A DNA stretch of 42,706 nucleotides, from contig NZ_CCDG010000077.1 of assembly GCF_000723885.1 (NCBI RefSeq), positions 1 to 42,706 of the forward strand, in the 5' to 3' direction. This document shows positions 8,086 to 16,678 of the stretch, piece after piece (positions within the stretch are counted from its first letter, which is position 1; each line of letters begins with the position of its first letter). A program made the translations under genes and the position numbers. The notes beneath the pieces were generated by a model. That model was given only the letters and a program-made list of their open reading frames with translations, had not been told where the DNA came from and did no database searches. The DNA comes from Paenibacillus camerounensis. Lineage in GTDB: Bacteria; Bacillota; Bacilli; Paenibacillales; Paenibacillaceae.

Positions 8086-10068
8086 TCATTCTGCAGCTTT
8101 TATTAAATTTCCGTTTAGGTCATATGTATATTTGACGACTCTATTATCCGGATATCGAATTTCTAGTAGTCTTCCATTGGAATCATATTGATAAGTAGTT
8201 AATTGTTCAATTACAATATCATCCAGTGAAAGGGCGCCCCCATTTCTAATTCCCCACAATAAATAATAATTATCTTGATTCCCTGTAGTGAACGTTACGG
8301 TCTTTGTTCCTTTCGTTCCTGAGATTTCATTCCAACTTGTCCAGCCTATGACTTCTACATTATCGATACCTCTCGCAAAAAAATAAAAGTGCCGATTAAT
8401 ATCCTCAGGTTGCATATCAACGGACTTATACGAGAAGCTAACCGAGTAGGTTGTGTTCTTTAGAAACTTCACTCTACTTGTATCAGTAACTGCAATATTA
8501 GCCCATTCTGTTGTCTTAGCGGAATTCAGATAAGCTGAATACATTCCACTGACAACTTTCAAAGGATCTTTTGTTATGATTCCGGAATCGGATAATAATC
8601 CCGTGCTACTATATGAACCTCGTTCAAAAGATTCACTACCTTTTCTGATAACTATATCATCTAAAGAAATAGCGCCCCCTTTATGAATGCCCCAGATCAA
8701 ATAATAATTTTCTTTATTTCCGGTTGTGAATGTTACTGTCTTCTTACCTTTATTTCCAGTTGCCTCATTCCATGTCGTCCAACCTTTATCTTCTTGATTA
8801 TCAGTACTCCTAGCTAAAAAGTAAAAATAACGATTACTATCCGTTGAATCCATATTCAATGATTTAAAAGAAAAAGTGACACTGTAAGTTGTGTTTCCTT
8901 CGAATATATATTTATCAGGGTTGCTATAAGCAAACTCTTTCCAATCTTCGCTCATTGTCGAAGTAAGATAGGCAGAGTATTGTCCGCTGATCACTTTATC
9001 CGGTTCCTTTGTGAGAACACCTGAACCTGCTCTAAAGGATGTCTCTGCAAATGAACCCTTTTCAAAGGATTCACTCATCTTTACAATATCTATATCATCA
9101 ATAGAAAGTGCACCACCATTGTAAATACCCCAAATCAGGTAATAATTCTCCTTAGCCCCGGTAGTAACAGTTATGACCTTAGTGCCACTGCTTCCGCTGG
9201 CGTCAGACCAAGTTGTCCATCCTTTATCTTCAGCTTTATCCTGGCTTCTTGCCAGAAAATAAAAATACTGATTGCTATCATTTGATGCCATGTTGATGGA
9301 TTTGTATTTGAACGTAACCTGGTATGTAGTATTCTGTTCAAACTTCACTTTATTAGTATCAGTGTATGCAAACTCTTTCCATGTCTCAGACTGTACCGAG
9401 TTAAGAAAAGCAGAAAATTGCCCACTGATTACTTTTGCCGGATCGTTTGTTATACTACCGGAGCCTGCAAGAAAATTAGTCTGATTAAAGGCACCCTTTT
9501 CAAACGACTCACTGCCAGCTGAAGTTTGCTTTATAATCTGGATGTCATCAATGGATATGCTTCCCCCGGCGTGAATACCCCAGATTAAATAATAGTTATC
9601 CTTACTTCCAGTCGTAACTGTCATTGTTCTTGTACCTGTGCTTCCACTTACATCGTTCCAGGTAAAATAACCTTTATCCTCTTTACCATCCGTACTACGT
9701 GCTAGAAAATAAAAAAAGCGGTTTGGATCTTGAGGTTGCATATCTATCGATTTATAAGAAAATGTTACATTGTAAGTCGTATTTTTCTCGAATTTCACTT
9801 TTGCCGGATCGGAATGATTGAATTCCTTCCATACTTCCGATGTCTGAGCGCTTAAGAAAGCAGAGTATTTTCCATTTACAATTTTTTGCGGATCATTGGT
9901 AATGGCCCCGCTAACCGGGATGTAATTAGTTCCCGTATAAGTTCCTTTTTCAAAGTCTTCTTTGACAGTCAGTGTGTTCTCTGCAGCAAAGGTTTTAAAT
10001 TGAGGAAGGCAAAACGCTAATACAATACAAACGACAATAATGTTGATAAATTCCATACTTTTTTCCAA
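8086..10068 (-). CDS. Secreted protein: four CBM-like jelly-roll domains with a C-terminal YD unit
   Basis: The start chosen is TTG at 10068, 11 nt after AAGAGG. A GTG at 10080 overlaps the ribosome binding site and the ATG at 10056 is too far from it. The signal peptide ends near TFA-AENT. Four modules of about 147 residues follow, each starting with SFEKG.F and ending with KENYYLIWGI..GGA.S.DDI.I. Between these are conserved WKEFAY, NTTY.VTF.YKS and FYFLARS strands. The E-K-G opening and the DDI ending are those of CBM4/9-like carbohydrate-binding jelly rolls, but I do not recognise the exact family. The protein ends with a YD unit (YQYDSNGRL...YTYDLNGNL, about 8098-8197). It sits 44 nt below the preceding gene and shares its promoter at 12509. 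Confidence 0.82.
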   Translation of the reverse strand: MEKSMEFINIIVVCIVLAFCLPQFKTFAAENTLTVKEDFEKGTYTGTNYIPVSGAITNDPQKIVNGKYSAFLSAQTSEVWKEFNHSDPAKVKFEKNTTYNVTFSYKSIDMQPQDPNRFFYFLARSTDGKEDKGYFTWNDVSGSTGTRTMTVTTGSKDNYYLIWGIHAGGSISIDDIQIIKQTSAGSESFEKGAFNQTNFLAGSGSITNDPAKVISGQFSAFLNSVQSETWKEFAYTDTNKVKFEQNTTYQVTFKYKSINMASNDSNQYFYFLARSQDKAEDKGWTTWSDASGSSGTKVITVTTGAKENYYLIWGIYNGGALSIDDIDIVKMSESFEKGSFAETSFRAGSGVLTKEPDKVISGQYSAYLTSTMSEDWKEFAYSNPDKYIFEGNTTYSVTFSFKSLNMDSTDSNRYFYFLARSTDNQEDKGWTTWNEATGNKGKKTVTFTTGNKENYYLIWGIHKGGAISLDDIVIRKGSESFERGSYSSTGLLSDSGIITKDPLKVVSGMYSAYLNSAKTTEWANIAVTDTSRVKFLKNTTYSVSFSYKSVDMQPEDINRHFYFFARGIDNVEVIGWTSWNEISGTKGTKTVTFTTGNQDNYYLLWGIRNGGALSLDDIVIEQLTTYQYDSNGRLLEIRYPDNRVVKYTYDLNGNLIKAAE

Positions 10069-10124
10069 AAAAATGTACACCTCTTTTGGTATAGTCTCTT
10101 GTACTTAAAATTCTTCAAAAAAAA

Positions 10125-12329
10125 TTAATTATATTTAAAATTGACTGAGTCCAAATGGAACATTCCTGCACCCTGATCACCAGTTGATCTCAGCAGAAAA
10201 TATACAGTAGCAGTTACCGCAGTACTTGGTACAGTTCCGTTATTGGCTAACACTACGTATTTCCCATTCACTTCTGCCGTTTCTTTAATGTTACTCGAAA
10301 TAACAGATCCATTTTGCGCGTAGAAGTCAATATACATCTGGATCTTAGATCGGTACAACATATTTACATCGAAATAGCTTTCGACACTGAAAGATTTATT
10401 TGGAAACACACGGATATTCTGCGATATACCTACATAATTATTATTTTGCAAGTCCGCAGCGTAAACTTTTAGCGACTTATGCCCCTGACGAATCCTTGAA
10501 CCATCATCTTTAGTGGCAGCCATTATTCTATTCGTGAGATTTCCATTACGATCATATTTGAACAAAATGCTAAATGATTTATCACCATCCAATAAACTCT
10601 GCATTGCTAAACGGCCATTGGATGAATAACTATTGTTTACAGCTCTATCTACTGGATTATCCTTGACTAAAAAAACTCCCCCAGCAAGCTCTAGCTGTTT
10701 ATGAATAGTCCAATTATGTGGAATCTCTGTTCCAAAATTATTAATTTCAAAATCTCCGTTACTTAATAAATTGGTGTCATAGCTAAAATTCATATCGTCA
10801 ATATAGATGCTTGCAGAACCGTTATTTTGGGTAGCTCGAATTAGAGCATATACACGGGTATAAACAGCATTTGAAGGTACTTTCCCTGTATTTGAGATTG
10901 TTATGTATCCCCCATACGTAGTATTGGAGTGTTCAACTACATTCGCATCAAGATATGCTCCTTGGGCTGAGAAGAAGTCAGCGTACAGTTGGATCTTCGC
11001 ATTATTAATACTTTCAACTTTAAGCCTGCCGCCGATTGTATAGCTTTCGTTTGGAGATACCTTTAATATTTGACTTACTCCCACATATTCATTTGCCCTA
11101 ATGTTCGAGGCATTTATATATTGAACGCTATTTCCATATTCCTCTGTTTTTATTTGAAAGCTATGCGTGTCCAAACCGTAACTGGGAAGCCAGCCGTTTC
11201 CTATGGTAGAGGAGCCTTGACTTTCAAAATTACCATTAGAAAATTGATTAGAATCATCGGTATATTGGAAGTTCAGAGAATCTGCATAAATTGTTCCAGA
11301 GCCACCTGCCTTAGTCCCTCTAAGAAGTACATATATTACAGCGTAAGTTGCATTGTCCGGTATTCGCCCAATGTTAGACAAGGTGATATAACCACCGTTT
11401 GATAGTTGATCATATTCAATAATGCTAGCATCTATATAATTAGTAGAATTCATAAAATCTATGTAGATTTGAGCCTTCGCATTGGAAATTGCCTCAATAA
11501 ATAAAGACCCGCTTATATGAAATCTCTTCCCTCCGTCAATTTTCAGTTTCTGAAGTACGCCTACCGAGCCGTTTACAGATAACGAAGAAGCTGATATTTT
11601 CTGAGCTTTAGTTCCACTCATTACTGGGTATGCTACAGTATTTATTGATGAATTAGATGATAAACTAACATAATCCCAATCATTAGAAGTACTTTGATCA
11701 TTTTTAACATTCTCAAAATCTGCATTTCCAATTAAATTGGAATCATTCGTATACTTAAATACTAGATTATCTATTATAACGTCACCTGATCCACCGTTAG
11801 AGGTTGACCGAATTAATGCATAGATGACCACTGAGGATGTATCCGGAACGATACCATTACCGCCTAATGTTAGATACTGAATACTAGCTTCACTTGGCAG
11901 ATCAAATACTTTACTATCCACAATCGTATTTCCTTGATAAAAATCAGCATATAACTGAACTTTTGCATTGGATATCTTTTCTATAAAGAATCTACCACTA
12001 AAGGTATATGACCTACCCGGTTCCACCCTCACAGTTTGTTTGACAGCCGAAATTTCGTTATAGGGTTGGTTATTAACTGATATCTTTTGTGCCTTACTCC
12101 CCCCTGAAATCGGATAACCAACAATATTAAAAACACCCGTCCCATGCTTTCCCCAACCATCCGCTACACCCGTATTACTGGTTGTATTCTCAAAACCCGG
12201 ATTAACTATTAAGTTTTCGGAGCTGACAGAATCAGCAAGTACGTGTTTCAGGTCAGACAGCCCTGTTGAAATGAAAAGCATTAGTACAATAAGCGTTATT
12301 GAAAGCGTCTTTTTAAATAATAGTTTCAT
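10125..12329 (-). CDS. Secreted protein: four CBM4/9-like domains, YD unit embedded in the fourth
   Basis: ATG at 12329 after AAGGGGA; signal peptide MKLLFKKTLSITLIVLMLFI with cleavage near VLA-DS. Four modules of about 170 residues follow, each opening with NLIVNPGFE-like strands and ending with G.GTIYIDD.NF.Y, the signature of CBM_4_9 jelly rolls. The first three are uninterrupted. In the fourth, the strand after the GDFE opening is followed by a YD unit (NSYSSNGRL...FKYDRNGNL, about 10525-10640), and the module then resumes at GHKSLKVYA. The YD unit is therefore an insertion in a loop of the lectin fold rather than a terminal tag. This is the first gene of the array, with its own 0A-type promoter and leader terminator. 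Confidence 0.87.
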   Translation of the reverse strand: MKLLFKKTLSITLIVLMLFISTGLSDLKHVLADSVSSENLIVNPGFENTTSNTGVADGWGKHGTGVFNIVGYPISGGSKAQKISVNNQPYNEISAVKQTVRVEPGRSYTFSGRFFIEKISNAKVQLYADFYQGNTIVDSKVFDLPSEASIQYLTLGGNGIVPDTSSVVIYALIRSTSNGGSGDVIIDNLVFKYTNDSNLIGNADFENVKNDQSTSNDWDYVSLSSNSSINTVAYPVMSGTKAQKISASSLSVNGSVGVLQKLKIDGGKRFHISGSLFIEAISNAKAQIYIDFMNSTNYIDASIIEYDQLSNGGYITLSNIGRIPDNATYAVIYVLLRGTKAGGSGTIYADSLNFQYTDDSNQFSNGNFESQGSSTIGNGWLPSYGLDTHSFQIKTEEYGNSVQYINASNIRANEYVGVSQILKVSPNESYTIGGRLKVESINNAKIQLYADFFSAQGAYLDANVVEHSNTTYGGYITISNTGKVPSNAVYTRVYALIRATQNNGSASIYIDDMNFSYDTNLLSNGDFEINNFGTEIPHNWTIHKQLELAGGVFLVKDNPVDRAVNNSYSSNGRLAMQSLLDGDKSFSILFKYDRNGNLTNRIMAATKDDGSRIRQGHKSLKVYAADLQNNNYVGISQNIRVFPNKSFSVESYFDVNMLYRSKIQMYIDFYAQNGSVISSNIKETAEVNGKYVVLANNGTVPSTAVTATVYFLLRSTGDQGAGMFHLDSVNFKYN

Positions 12330-12433
12330 TTACAATTCCCCTTAATTCATAATTAAATTTAAGTGATAGCTAAATTGATAACAGTAGCTTTGCTTCAAAT
12401 AACCTCCTATACACTTTCAAAATATCAGTACGC

Positions 12434-12466
12434 ACAAAAAGCCCACGCAAACAGACCAACGTGGGC
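12434..12466 (-). terminator. Leader terminator before the first array gene
   Basis: Minus-strand arms GCCCACG (12466-12460) and CGTGGGC (12447-12441), followed by TTTTT. It lies about 45 nt below the -10 at 12509 and 105 nt before the ATG at 12329. The arrangement matches the copies at 4321 and 16637. Confidence 0.7.
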
Positions 12467-12508
12467 ATAATTCATATTTGTGAAATTAACCACTTCCCGC
12501 CTAACACA

Positions 12509-12555
12509 ATCATATGACAGAAAATCACATTTTAAAACGGTGTTATTTTGTCGAA
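12509..12555 (-). promoter_or_regulatory. 0A-box-type promoter (copy 1 of 4) for the lectin/YD array
   Basis: TTCGACAAAATA (box 12555-12549) is followed after exactly 34 nt by TATGAT (12514-12509). A weak TTTTAA lies at the -35 position. It drives the 10125, 8086 and 7017 genes, which are closely spaced. Confidence 0.6.
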
Positions 12556-12830
12556 CTTTGAATTATTATGTAGATGCGATAAAGAAATTAGGTATTTTGT
12601 CTTACTATGGACTATCGTTCCAGACCAAGTTGTAAACCCCATATCTCCCGATAAATGAGCCAGTTCAGCTCCTTAGCTTGATAGGTTTATTCTACAAACC
12701 TTTTTTATGTCCGACTAAATGTTAACGCCCCAGTTGGAGATAGTCCACTAGCCGAGAGAATTAAAGTTATTTTAAATGAAAAAGAAGGGTTATTATACTA
12801 ACTTTTCATCACCATCTGCAAATATGTGAA
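12556..12830. other. Intergenic stretch with an unrecognised plus-strand coding remnant
   Basis: Between 12679 and 12801 the plus strand has an open frame without a start codon. It ends NAPVGDSPLAERIKVILN EKEGLLY and then TAA, and reads like the tail of a protein with an amphipathic helix. An AGGTTT/AAACCT hairpin followed by TTTTTTA lies inside it (12684-12706). I do not recognise the family. It may be a remnant left by a rearrangement between the array and the neighbouring gene. Confidence 0.3.
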
Positions 12831-14252
12831 TTAAACAGAGATATCCATCAATTTCACTTGATCTTTCAATAGAAAGCGGTTTAAATCATTTTGGTTAGTA
12901 GACGACAAGGAATGGATAAAACGATTCCAGTCACTGGCATAGTTTTGATTCACCCAAGCGCTAGTGTATGCGTTATAGCGAGCTAATTGACCACTCTGCA
13001 TGTCATTCATTTTGTTTTTATATAAAGCGACAAACGTGTTCAGATCGGATCGAAACGCTGCATTGACGTCATCGGCCCGAACGTTGTCCACCATTTGCTT
13101 AATCAGGCTCAAAACAGCTTTTTTGTCATAATCCGCTGCATACGCTTCTTTATTCCGCACAAATGGATCTTTCCGCTGCTGCTCAATATAGGCAACTGCC
13201 CGATCAATCTCTCCCTGAATAAATCCGCCGAACGCTTGATCAAGCTTAGATTTTATGCGATCGCTTACTTGAAAATGACCGGAGATCATTTCATACTTCA
13301 TGGCAGCAAGACCCAGTTTGAAGCCCAGTTCTTCTTCAGAGCGGTTAGATGTTTGAGAACGATCTTGCAATTGTGTTAGAGCTTTGACCATCGTGCCGGC
13401 TGCTTGCAAATCGTCGATACTATATCCATTCTCACTCTTAATTGACATTTCCGATTGCTGCGAATTTAGTGCATACCGAAGCTGTTCTCCCATGAAATCG
13501 CCTGCTGTCAATAGCCATTCGTCCCGTGTCCCCTCAACGCTGGCGTAGTCGGGATTCTCCTGGATAAATTGCATATAAGTTGTTTTCCGCTGTTCGTAAA
13601 TATCGAGGAAGCTGCTCCGTATAGCTTCTTGCTCGCCTGGCACGCCGCTTGCTTCCAAGAATCCACCGACCGATTCGGCAAAGTGATTGGCAGATTCGCC
13701 TACCCGTTGAGCAAACATATCATCCAGCTTTGCCAATTCGGTTGCTTGCTCTTCTCCGGTAAATTGGCGTTCAATCCGACTCTTGTATTGGGCATATTCC
13801 GAAGCAAAGTAATCAATCTGTTGTCCAACCTCATCCAACGTTGTTTCTCCGATCATCATCCCATGCGTTTGCAAGTTGAAGTCTACATGCTTCCAGGAAA
13901 TGACCGAATCTCCGCCTGTTGCTCTTTTATTGGCCAGCGCTGCTTCTGGATCGGATATGCTTTCCGTCCAGATCGAGCCATCTTCATTTCTTCCGATGCG
14001 AATCGTAGATGTTGCGGCCCGGAGAATTGCCTGTTCCCGCATGCTATTCGCATTCGCCCGATAATCTTCGATCCCGATCGCATTCATTTGATTTGTTAGA
14101 ATAATGGCTGGCTTCCACGGCTGCAATAAAGAATTCGTGGAAAACGAACCAGCGATCGGGGACGTGACGGATGGAAGACGTTCAGGTTTTTGTTCAATGA
14201 TGTATGAGTCATTACGTAGTGCAAAGCCATAAGCAAACATGTTTAGCTGCAT
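12831..14252 (-). CDS. Unrecognised 473-residue protein
   Basis: ATG at 14252 follows GAGGTGG with a 4-nt spacer. The product is mostly alpha-helical and charged, has no signal peptide or membrane segment, and shows no motif I recognise. Segments such as QQIDYFASEYAQYKSRIERQ and RAVAYIEQQRKDPFVRNKEA suggest long helices or coiled coils. A SESANHFAES/VGGFLEAS region could pack into a bundle. The N-terminal 80 residues are Ser/Pro/Thr-rich and less ordered. It lies upstream of the lectin array in the same orientation, but 500 nt of non-coding sequence separate the two. A structural or secreted effector role is possible and unproven. Confidence 0.7.
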   Translation of the reverse strand: MQLNMFAYGFALRNDSYIIEQKPERLPSVTSPIAGSFSTNSLLQPWKPAIILTNQMNAIGIEDYRANANSMREQAILRAATSTIRIGRNEDGSIWTESISDPEAALANKRATGGDSVISWKHVDFNLQTHGMMIGETTLDEVGQQIDYFASEYAQYKSRIERQFTGEEQATELAKLDDMFAQRVGESANHFAESVGGFLEASGVPGEQEAIRSSFLDIYEQRKTTYMQFIQENPDYASVEGTRDEWLLTAGDFMGEQLRYALNSQQSEMSIKSENGYSIDDLQAAGTMVKALTQLQDRSQTSNRSEEELGFKLGLAAMKYEMISGHFQVSDRIKSKLDQAFGGFIQGEIDRAVAYIEQQRKDPFVRNKEAYAADYDKKAVLSLIKQMVDNVRADDVNAAFRSDLNTFVALYKNKMNDMQSGQLARYNAYTSAWVNQNYASDWNRFIHSLSSTNQNDLNRFLLKDQVKLMDISV

Positions 14253-14507
14253 AATGCCACCTCATTTTTTATGTATCGGTTGAACGAGTTCAAGAGTTCT
14301 CATTATTAGTGTCGGCATAACAGATTGAAGAATTTAGAAAAAATGAGATCTATTCACACAGATTGTTTCCCCGCAATTGTAATTTGAGGGAAAATCCGTG
14401 GTGTAGTGTGTAAAGTTGTGTCTACAAATGATTACTTATAGTTCGTCGGCGGTTGCCTAAAGCATAATTTTCAGTCTATTGCGAAATCCCCCCGATCAAT
14501 TGTACAT
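14253..14507. other. Intergenic stretch with no feature recognised
   Basis: AT-rich sequence between the 473-residue gene and the WG-repeat pseudogene. I see no gene, no clear hairpin with a U-tract and no copy of the 0A-type promoter. Confidence 0.5.
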
Positions 14508-15375
14508 TCATTTATAAATCTCAATAATTCCCTTCTTATCTACACCATTCTCTACATTGATGACGATAGCGTAGGGACCGTTCATTTCTCCCAAAAAGTC
14601 AAAGCTTGGCGCAAGCCGTTGCTCTCCATGTAATCCCATTAAGCCATATTTGCGAACCTTCATACTTTCATCTGTAAAAATATAGCCAGGGATCACATTC
14701 AAATACTTATCATAATAAAATGCACTAATAAAAAATGCGGAGTCGCCCAAGAAAACATTATTTCCTTCGCTATCGATAATGCAGTATAAGTCTTTTGAGA
14801 CGAAGGCAAGCCCATCCTTAAATTCTCCAACCTCAATCATCCGGCCTTCCGTAGCGTTGTACGGGTAAAAATCAATTGCTATATTTCCACCATAATCTAT
14901 ATACGCCCAGGCATCCCCATCCTCCGTGTAATCCGACACTTTGACAGCGGCTTTGCCTTCACTAAAATTCCCGGCGTCATCATACTTTAATTCAACACTT
15001 AACACTTACCTGTCTGCTTTTTCCTTTTTTATCAATGTATGAAGTCTTCCCGTCCATGCTTACCACAGCAACACCGTCATAGAAACGGCCAATACTATCG
15101 TATTCAACCGGCAAAACCGTTTCTCCATTTGTGTCTATCACCTTATATTTTCCGTTACTGCCCTTAACCGCAATCCAATCCTCATCTACAAAAAACAAAT
15201 CGGCATAGGCACCGGCCTCCACAACCCATTTCCACTTTAACTCATCGTTGTATGTTGGCAATTGGGTTGTTACCTGATCCGAAGCATACTTGCTGCCGTA
15301 CTCTACAGTAGAGCAGCCGGATAATAGAACAATAGATATAGCAATTACTCCAATTATTCTAAATACAGTTATCAT
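14508..15375 (-). pseudogene. WG-repeat lipoprotein broken by a 7-bp tandem duplication
   Basis: The 5' part begins at ATG 15375 (GGGG ribosome binding site 6 nt upstream). It encodes ITVFRIIGVIAISIVLLSGC, a lipoprotein signal with lipobox LLSGC, then WG-type repeats (YKVIDTNGETVLPVEYDSIGRFYDG, split by the usual strand pattern). It stops after SRQVSVKC. The 3' part (from 15005) continues in another frame as SVELKYDDAGNFSEGKAAV, with further WG-like repeats, to 14508. Between them AACACTT occurs twice in tandem (14994-15007). Removing one copy joins the frames into 286 residues reading SRQVSVELKYDD. WG (KWG) repeats are extracellular beta modules of unknown role. The lesion is clean and in principle reversible. 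Confidence 0.85.
14994..15007. repeat. 7-bp tandem duplication (AACACTT x2) causing the frameshift
   Basis: Plus-strand sequence TTC-AACACTT-AACACTT-ACC. One copy restores the reading frame of the WG-repeat lipoprotein, and two copies end it within a few codons. Confidence 0.9.
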
Positions 15376-15440
15376 CTTCATCCCCCAGACATCCAAAAAA
15401 ACCACATGGAGTTCAATCACAGGCGGCTGTATCTTATTTC

Positions 15441-15893
15441 CTATTTTTCTATCTCGAAGTAAAGTACGTCACTATTTAGATCAAGATAAATTTCACCTGT
15501 AACATACTTTGAACCCATCATAAAAGAATTTAATTCCTCGCTGTAACTCCATTTTTGAGTCTTTCCATTAAAATCATAGTCTAGTTTAGGCTTTAGATTC
15601 ACTGTTTCCCAAGTATAGGTAGCTTTAAGATTCATTATCGAAGCATGATCCAAAAACACGTATCCCCTCATCCAATAGGCAGTGGGTCCAAAATCGTCGT
15701 TAAATTTTTTTGCGCTCCAATAAACCTTTTGAATGTTTTTTAAATTTGGAATCCGATCACTGACAGGTTTAATATCTGTTCTGTACTGAACCTCATTTTT
15801 AGTCGGTGAATACATAGTAAAGCCTAATGCAGCAATAAATAAAAGGAGAATGGCACCAACAACAATCAGCTTTTTTCTTTTTGAAAATTTCAG
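15441..15893 (-). CDS. Membrane-anchored or secreted orphan protein; apparent CTG start
   Basis: A GGAGG site followed after 8 nt by CTG (15893-15891) opens the frame KFSKRKKLIVVGAILLLLFIAALGFTMYS, a clear N-terminal membrane anchor or signal. The first ATG in frame (15815) comes after the hydrophobic segment. Either CTG is used or an ATG has mutated. The mature part (about 125 residues) has YWSAKKFNDDFG, YWMRGYVFLDHAS, LDYDFNGKTQKWSYSE and YVTGEIYLDLNSDVLYFE, a beta-rich pattern I do not recognise. The gene lies 65 nt upstream of the WG-repeat pseudogene and is probably co-transcribed with it. Confidence 0.65.
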   Translation of the reverse strand: MKFSKRKKLIVVGAILLLFIAALGFTMYSPTKNEVQYRTDIKPVSDRIPNLKNIQKVYWSAKKFNDDFGPTAYWMRGYVFLDHASIMNLKATYTWETVNLKPKLDYDFNGKTQKWSYSEELNSFMMGSKYVTGEIYLDLNSDVLYFEIEK

Positions 15894-15942
15894 TTTTCAC
15901 GCCTCCATCTAAATACCTTAAGCCCTATAACTATCCAAATCC

Positions 15943-16104
15943 TTAAATTATATCTTCGGGCAGAAAAGTTTTTATGACATCGTAAAAAATATCATTCCCC
16001 TTAACCTCAACGCCATTGACAAAAGCAGATAATATATTGGCAAATATCAGTAAAATAAGACATCCTGAAATAGATTTATTTTTTCCATTCCTGCAACAAA
16101 GCAT
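15943..16104 (-). CDS. Small 53-residue peptide with one membrane segment
   Basis: ATG at 16104 with GGGAGG 10 nt upstream, overlapping the end of the 16076 gene by 29 nt in another frame. It reads MLCCRNGKNKSISG, then a hydrophobic CLILLIFANILSAFV, then a polar tail ending FYDVIKTFLPEDII. It could be a small membrane or exported protein coupled to the upstream gene. The continuous hydrophobic segment and a proper ribosome binding site favour a real gene, but there is no family to confirm it. Confidence 0.4.
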   Translation of the reverse strand: MLCCRNGKNKSISGCLILLIFANILSAFVNGVEVKGNDIFYDVIKTFLPEDII

Positions 16105-16570
16105 GATTCACCAGCCTCCCACAAATCACGCTACTACAATCCAGAAAATCGCAGTATATGTCCTCGAACATTTTTGAAACTGCAGCCTTCTCCATATATA
16201 CAAAAGTGGGATCAGGTACCCAATCTGTGCGGCTACTGCAAGTAATCTTAACAAGGTTATCCTCTTCTTCGAATAGAAGCAGTCTTTCTGTTCCCTGTTC
16301 GAAAAAATCTAATTCAAAGGCGTATATGCCCGCTCTGGTTTTGTCTAAAATATCAGGAACCTGTTCAATAACAGTGCACAAGTCTGTTCTGCAATCAACA
16401 AGCCAATTATCTTGCCCAAAACCGCCGGCATCGAACGATACTGCTTTTGAAATTTTAAACGCATCGCACATACACGTTAGAATTCCCACCACAGCATTGT
16501 TTTCCAAATCGGATGGCATATATTCTGTTTCGGGTATACTTTCCAACGACTTTAACCGTACTAACTTCAT
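16076..16570 (-). CDS. Orphan soluble protein of about 164 residues
   Basis: The start chosen is ATG 16570 (MKLVRLKSLESIPETEYMPS). An ATG at 16615 is directly fused to a G-run and looks like part of the ribosome binding site, so the start is uncertain. The product is acidic with several cysteines (ILTCMCDAF, DCRTDLC, IYCDFLDCSSVICG) and WVPDPTFVYMEKA; no family is recognised. Size, acidity and position near an RHS-type array are typical of immunity proteins, but that is only context. It follows a full copy of the 0A-type promoter and leader terminator used by the lectin genes. Confidence 0.6.
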   Translation of the reverse strand: MKLVRLKSLESIPETEYMPSDLENNAVVGILTCMCDAFKISKAVSFDAGGFGQDNWLVDCRTDLCTVIEQVPDILDKTRAGIYAFELDFFEQGTERLLLFEEEDNLVKITCSSRTDWVPDPTFVYMEKAAVSKMFEDIYCDFLDCSSVICGRLVNHALLQEWKK

Positions 16571-16636
16571 CCTAAAAATATGAGCTCCGCCCTTCCTTAT
16601 AGGGTTCGGCACCATCCCCCCCTACAATATCTCCAC

Positions 16637-16661
16637 AAAAAAACAGCCCACAACCGTGGGC
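16637..16661 (-). terminator. Hairpin terminator after the amidohydrolase / in the leader of the orphan gene
   Basis: Minus-strand arms GCCCAC and GTGGGC with loop GGTT, followed by TG and TTTTTTT. It lies about 20 nt after the -10 at 16679 and also about 85 nt after the amidohydrolase stop, so it may serve either transcript. Confidence 0.75.
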
Positions 16662-16678
16662 AGCATTCACACAAATCA

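Noticed and set aside
377..12329. Classical RHS toxin with polymorphic C-terminal domain and immunity gene
   Set aside because: None of the seven proteins has an RHS core, a DPxGL-type cleavage motif or a toxin domain; each has one YD unit only.
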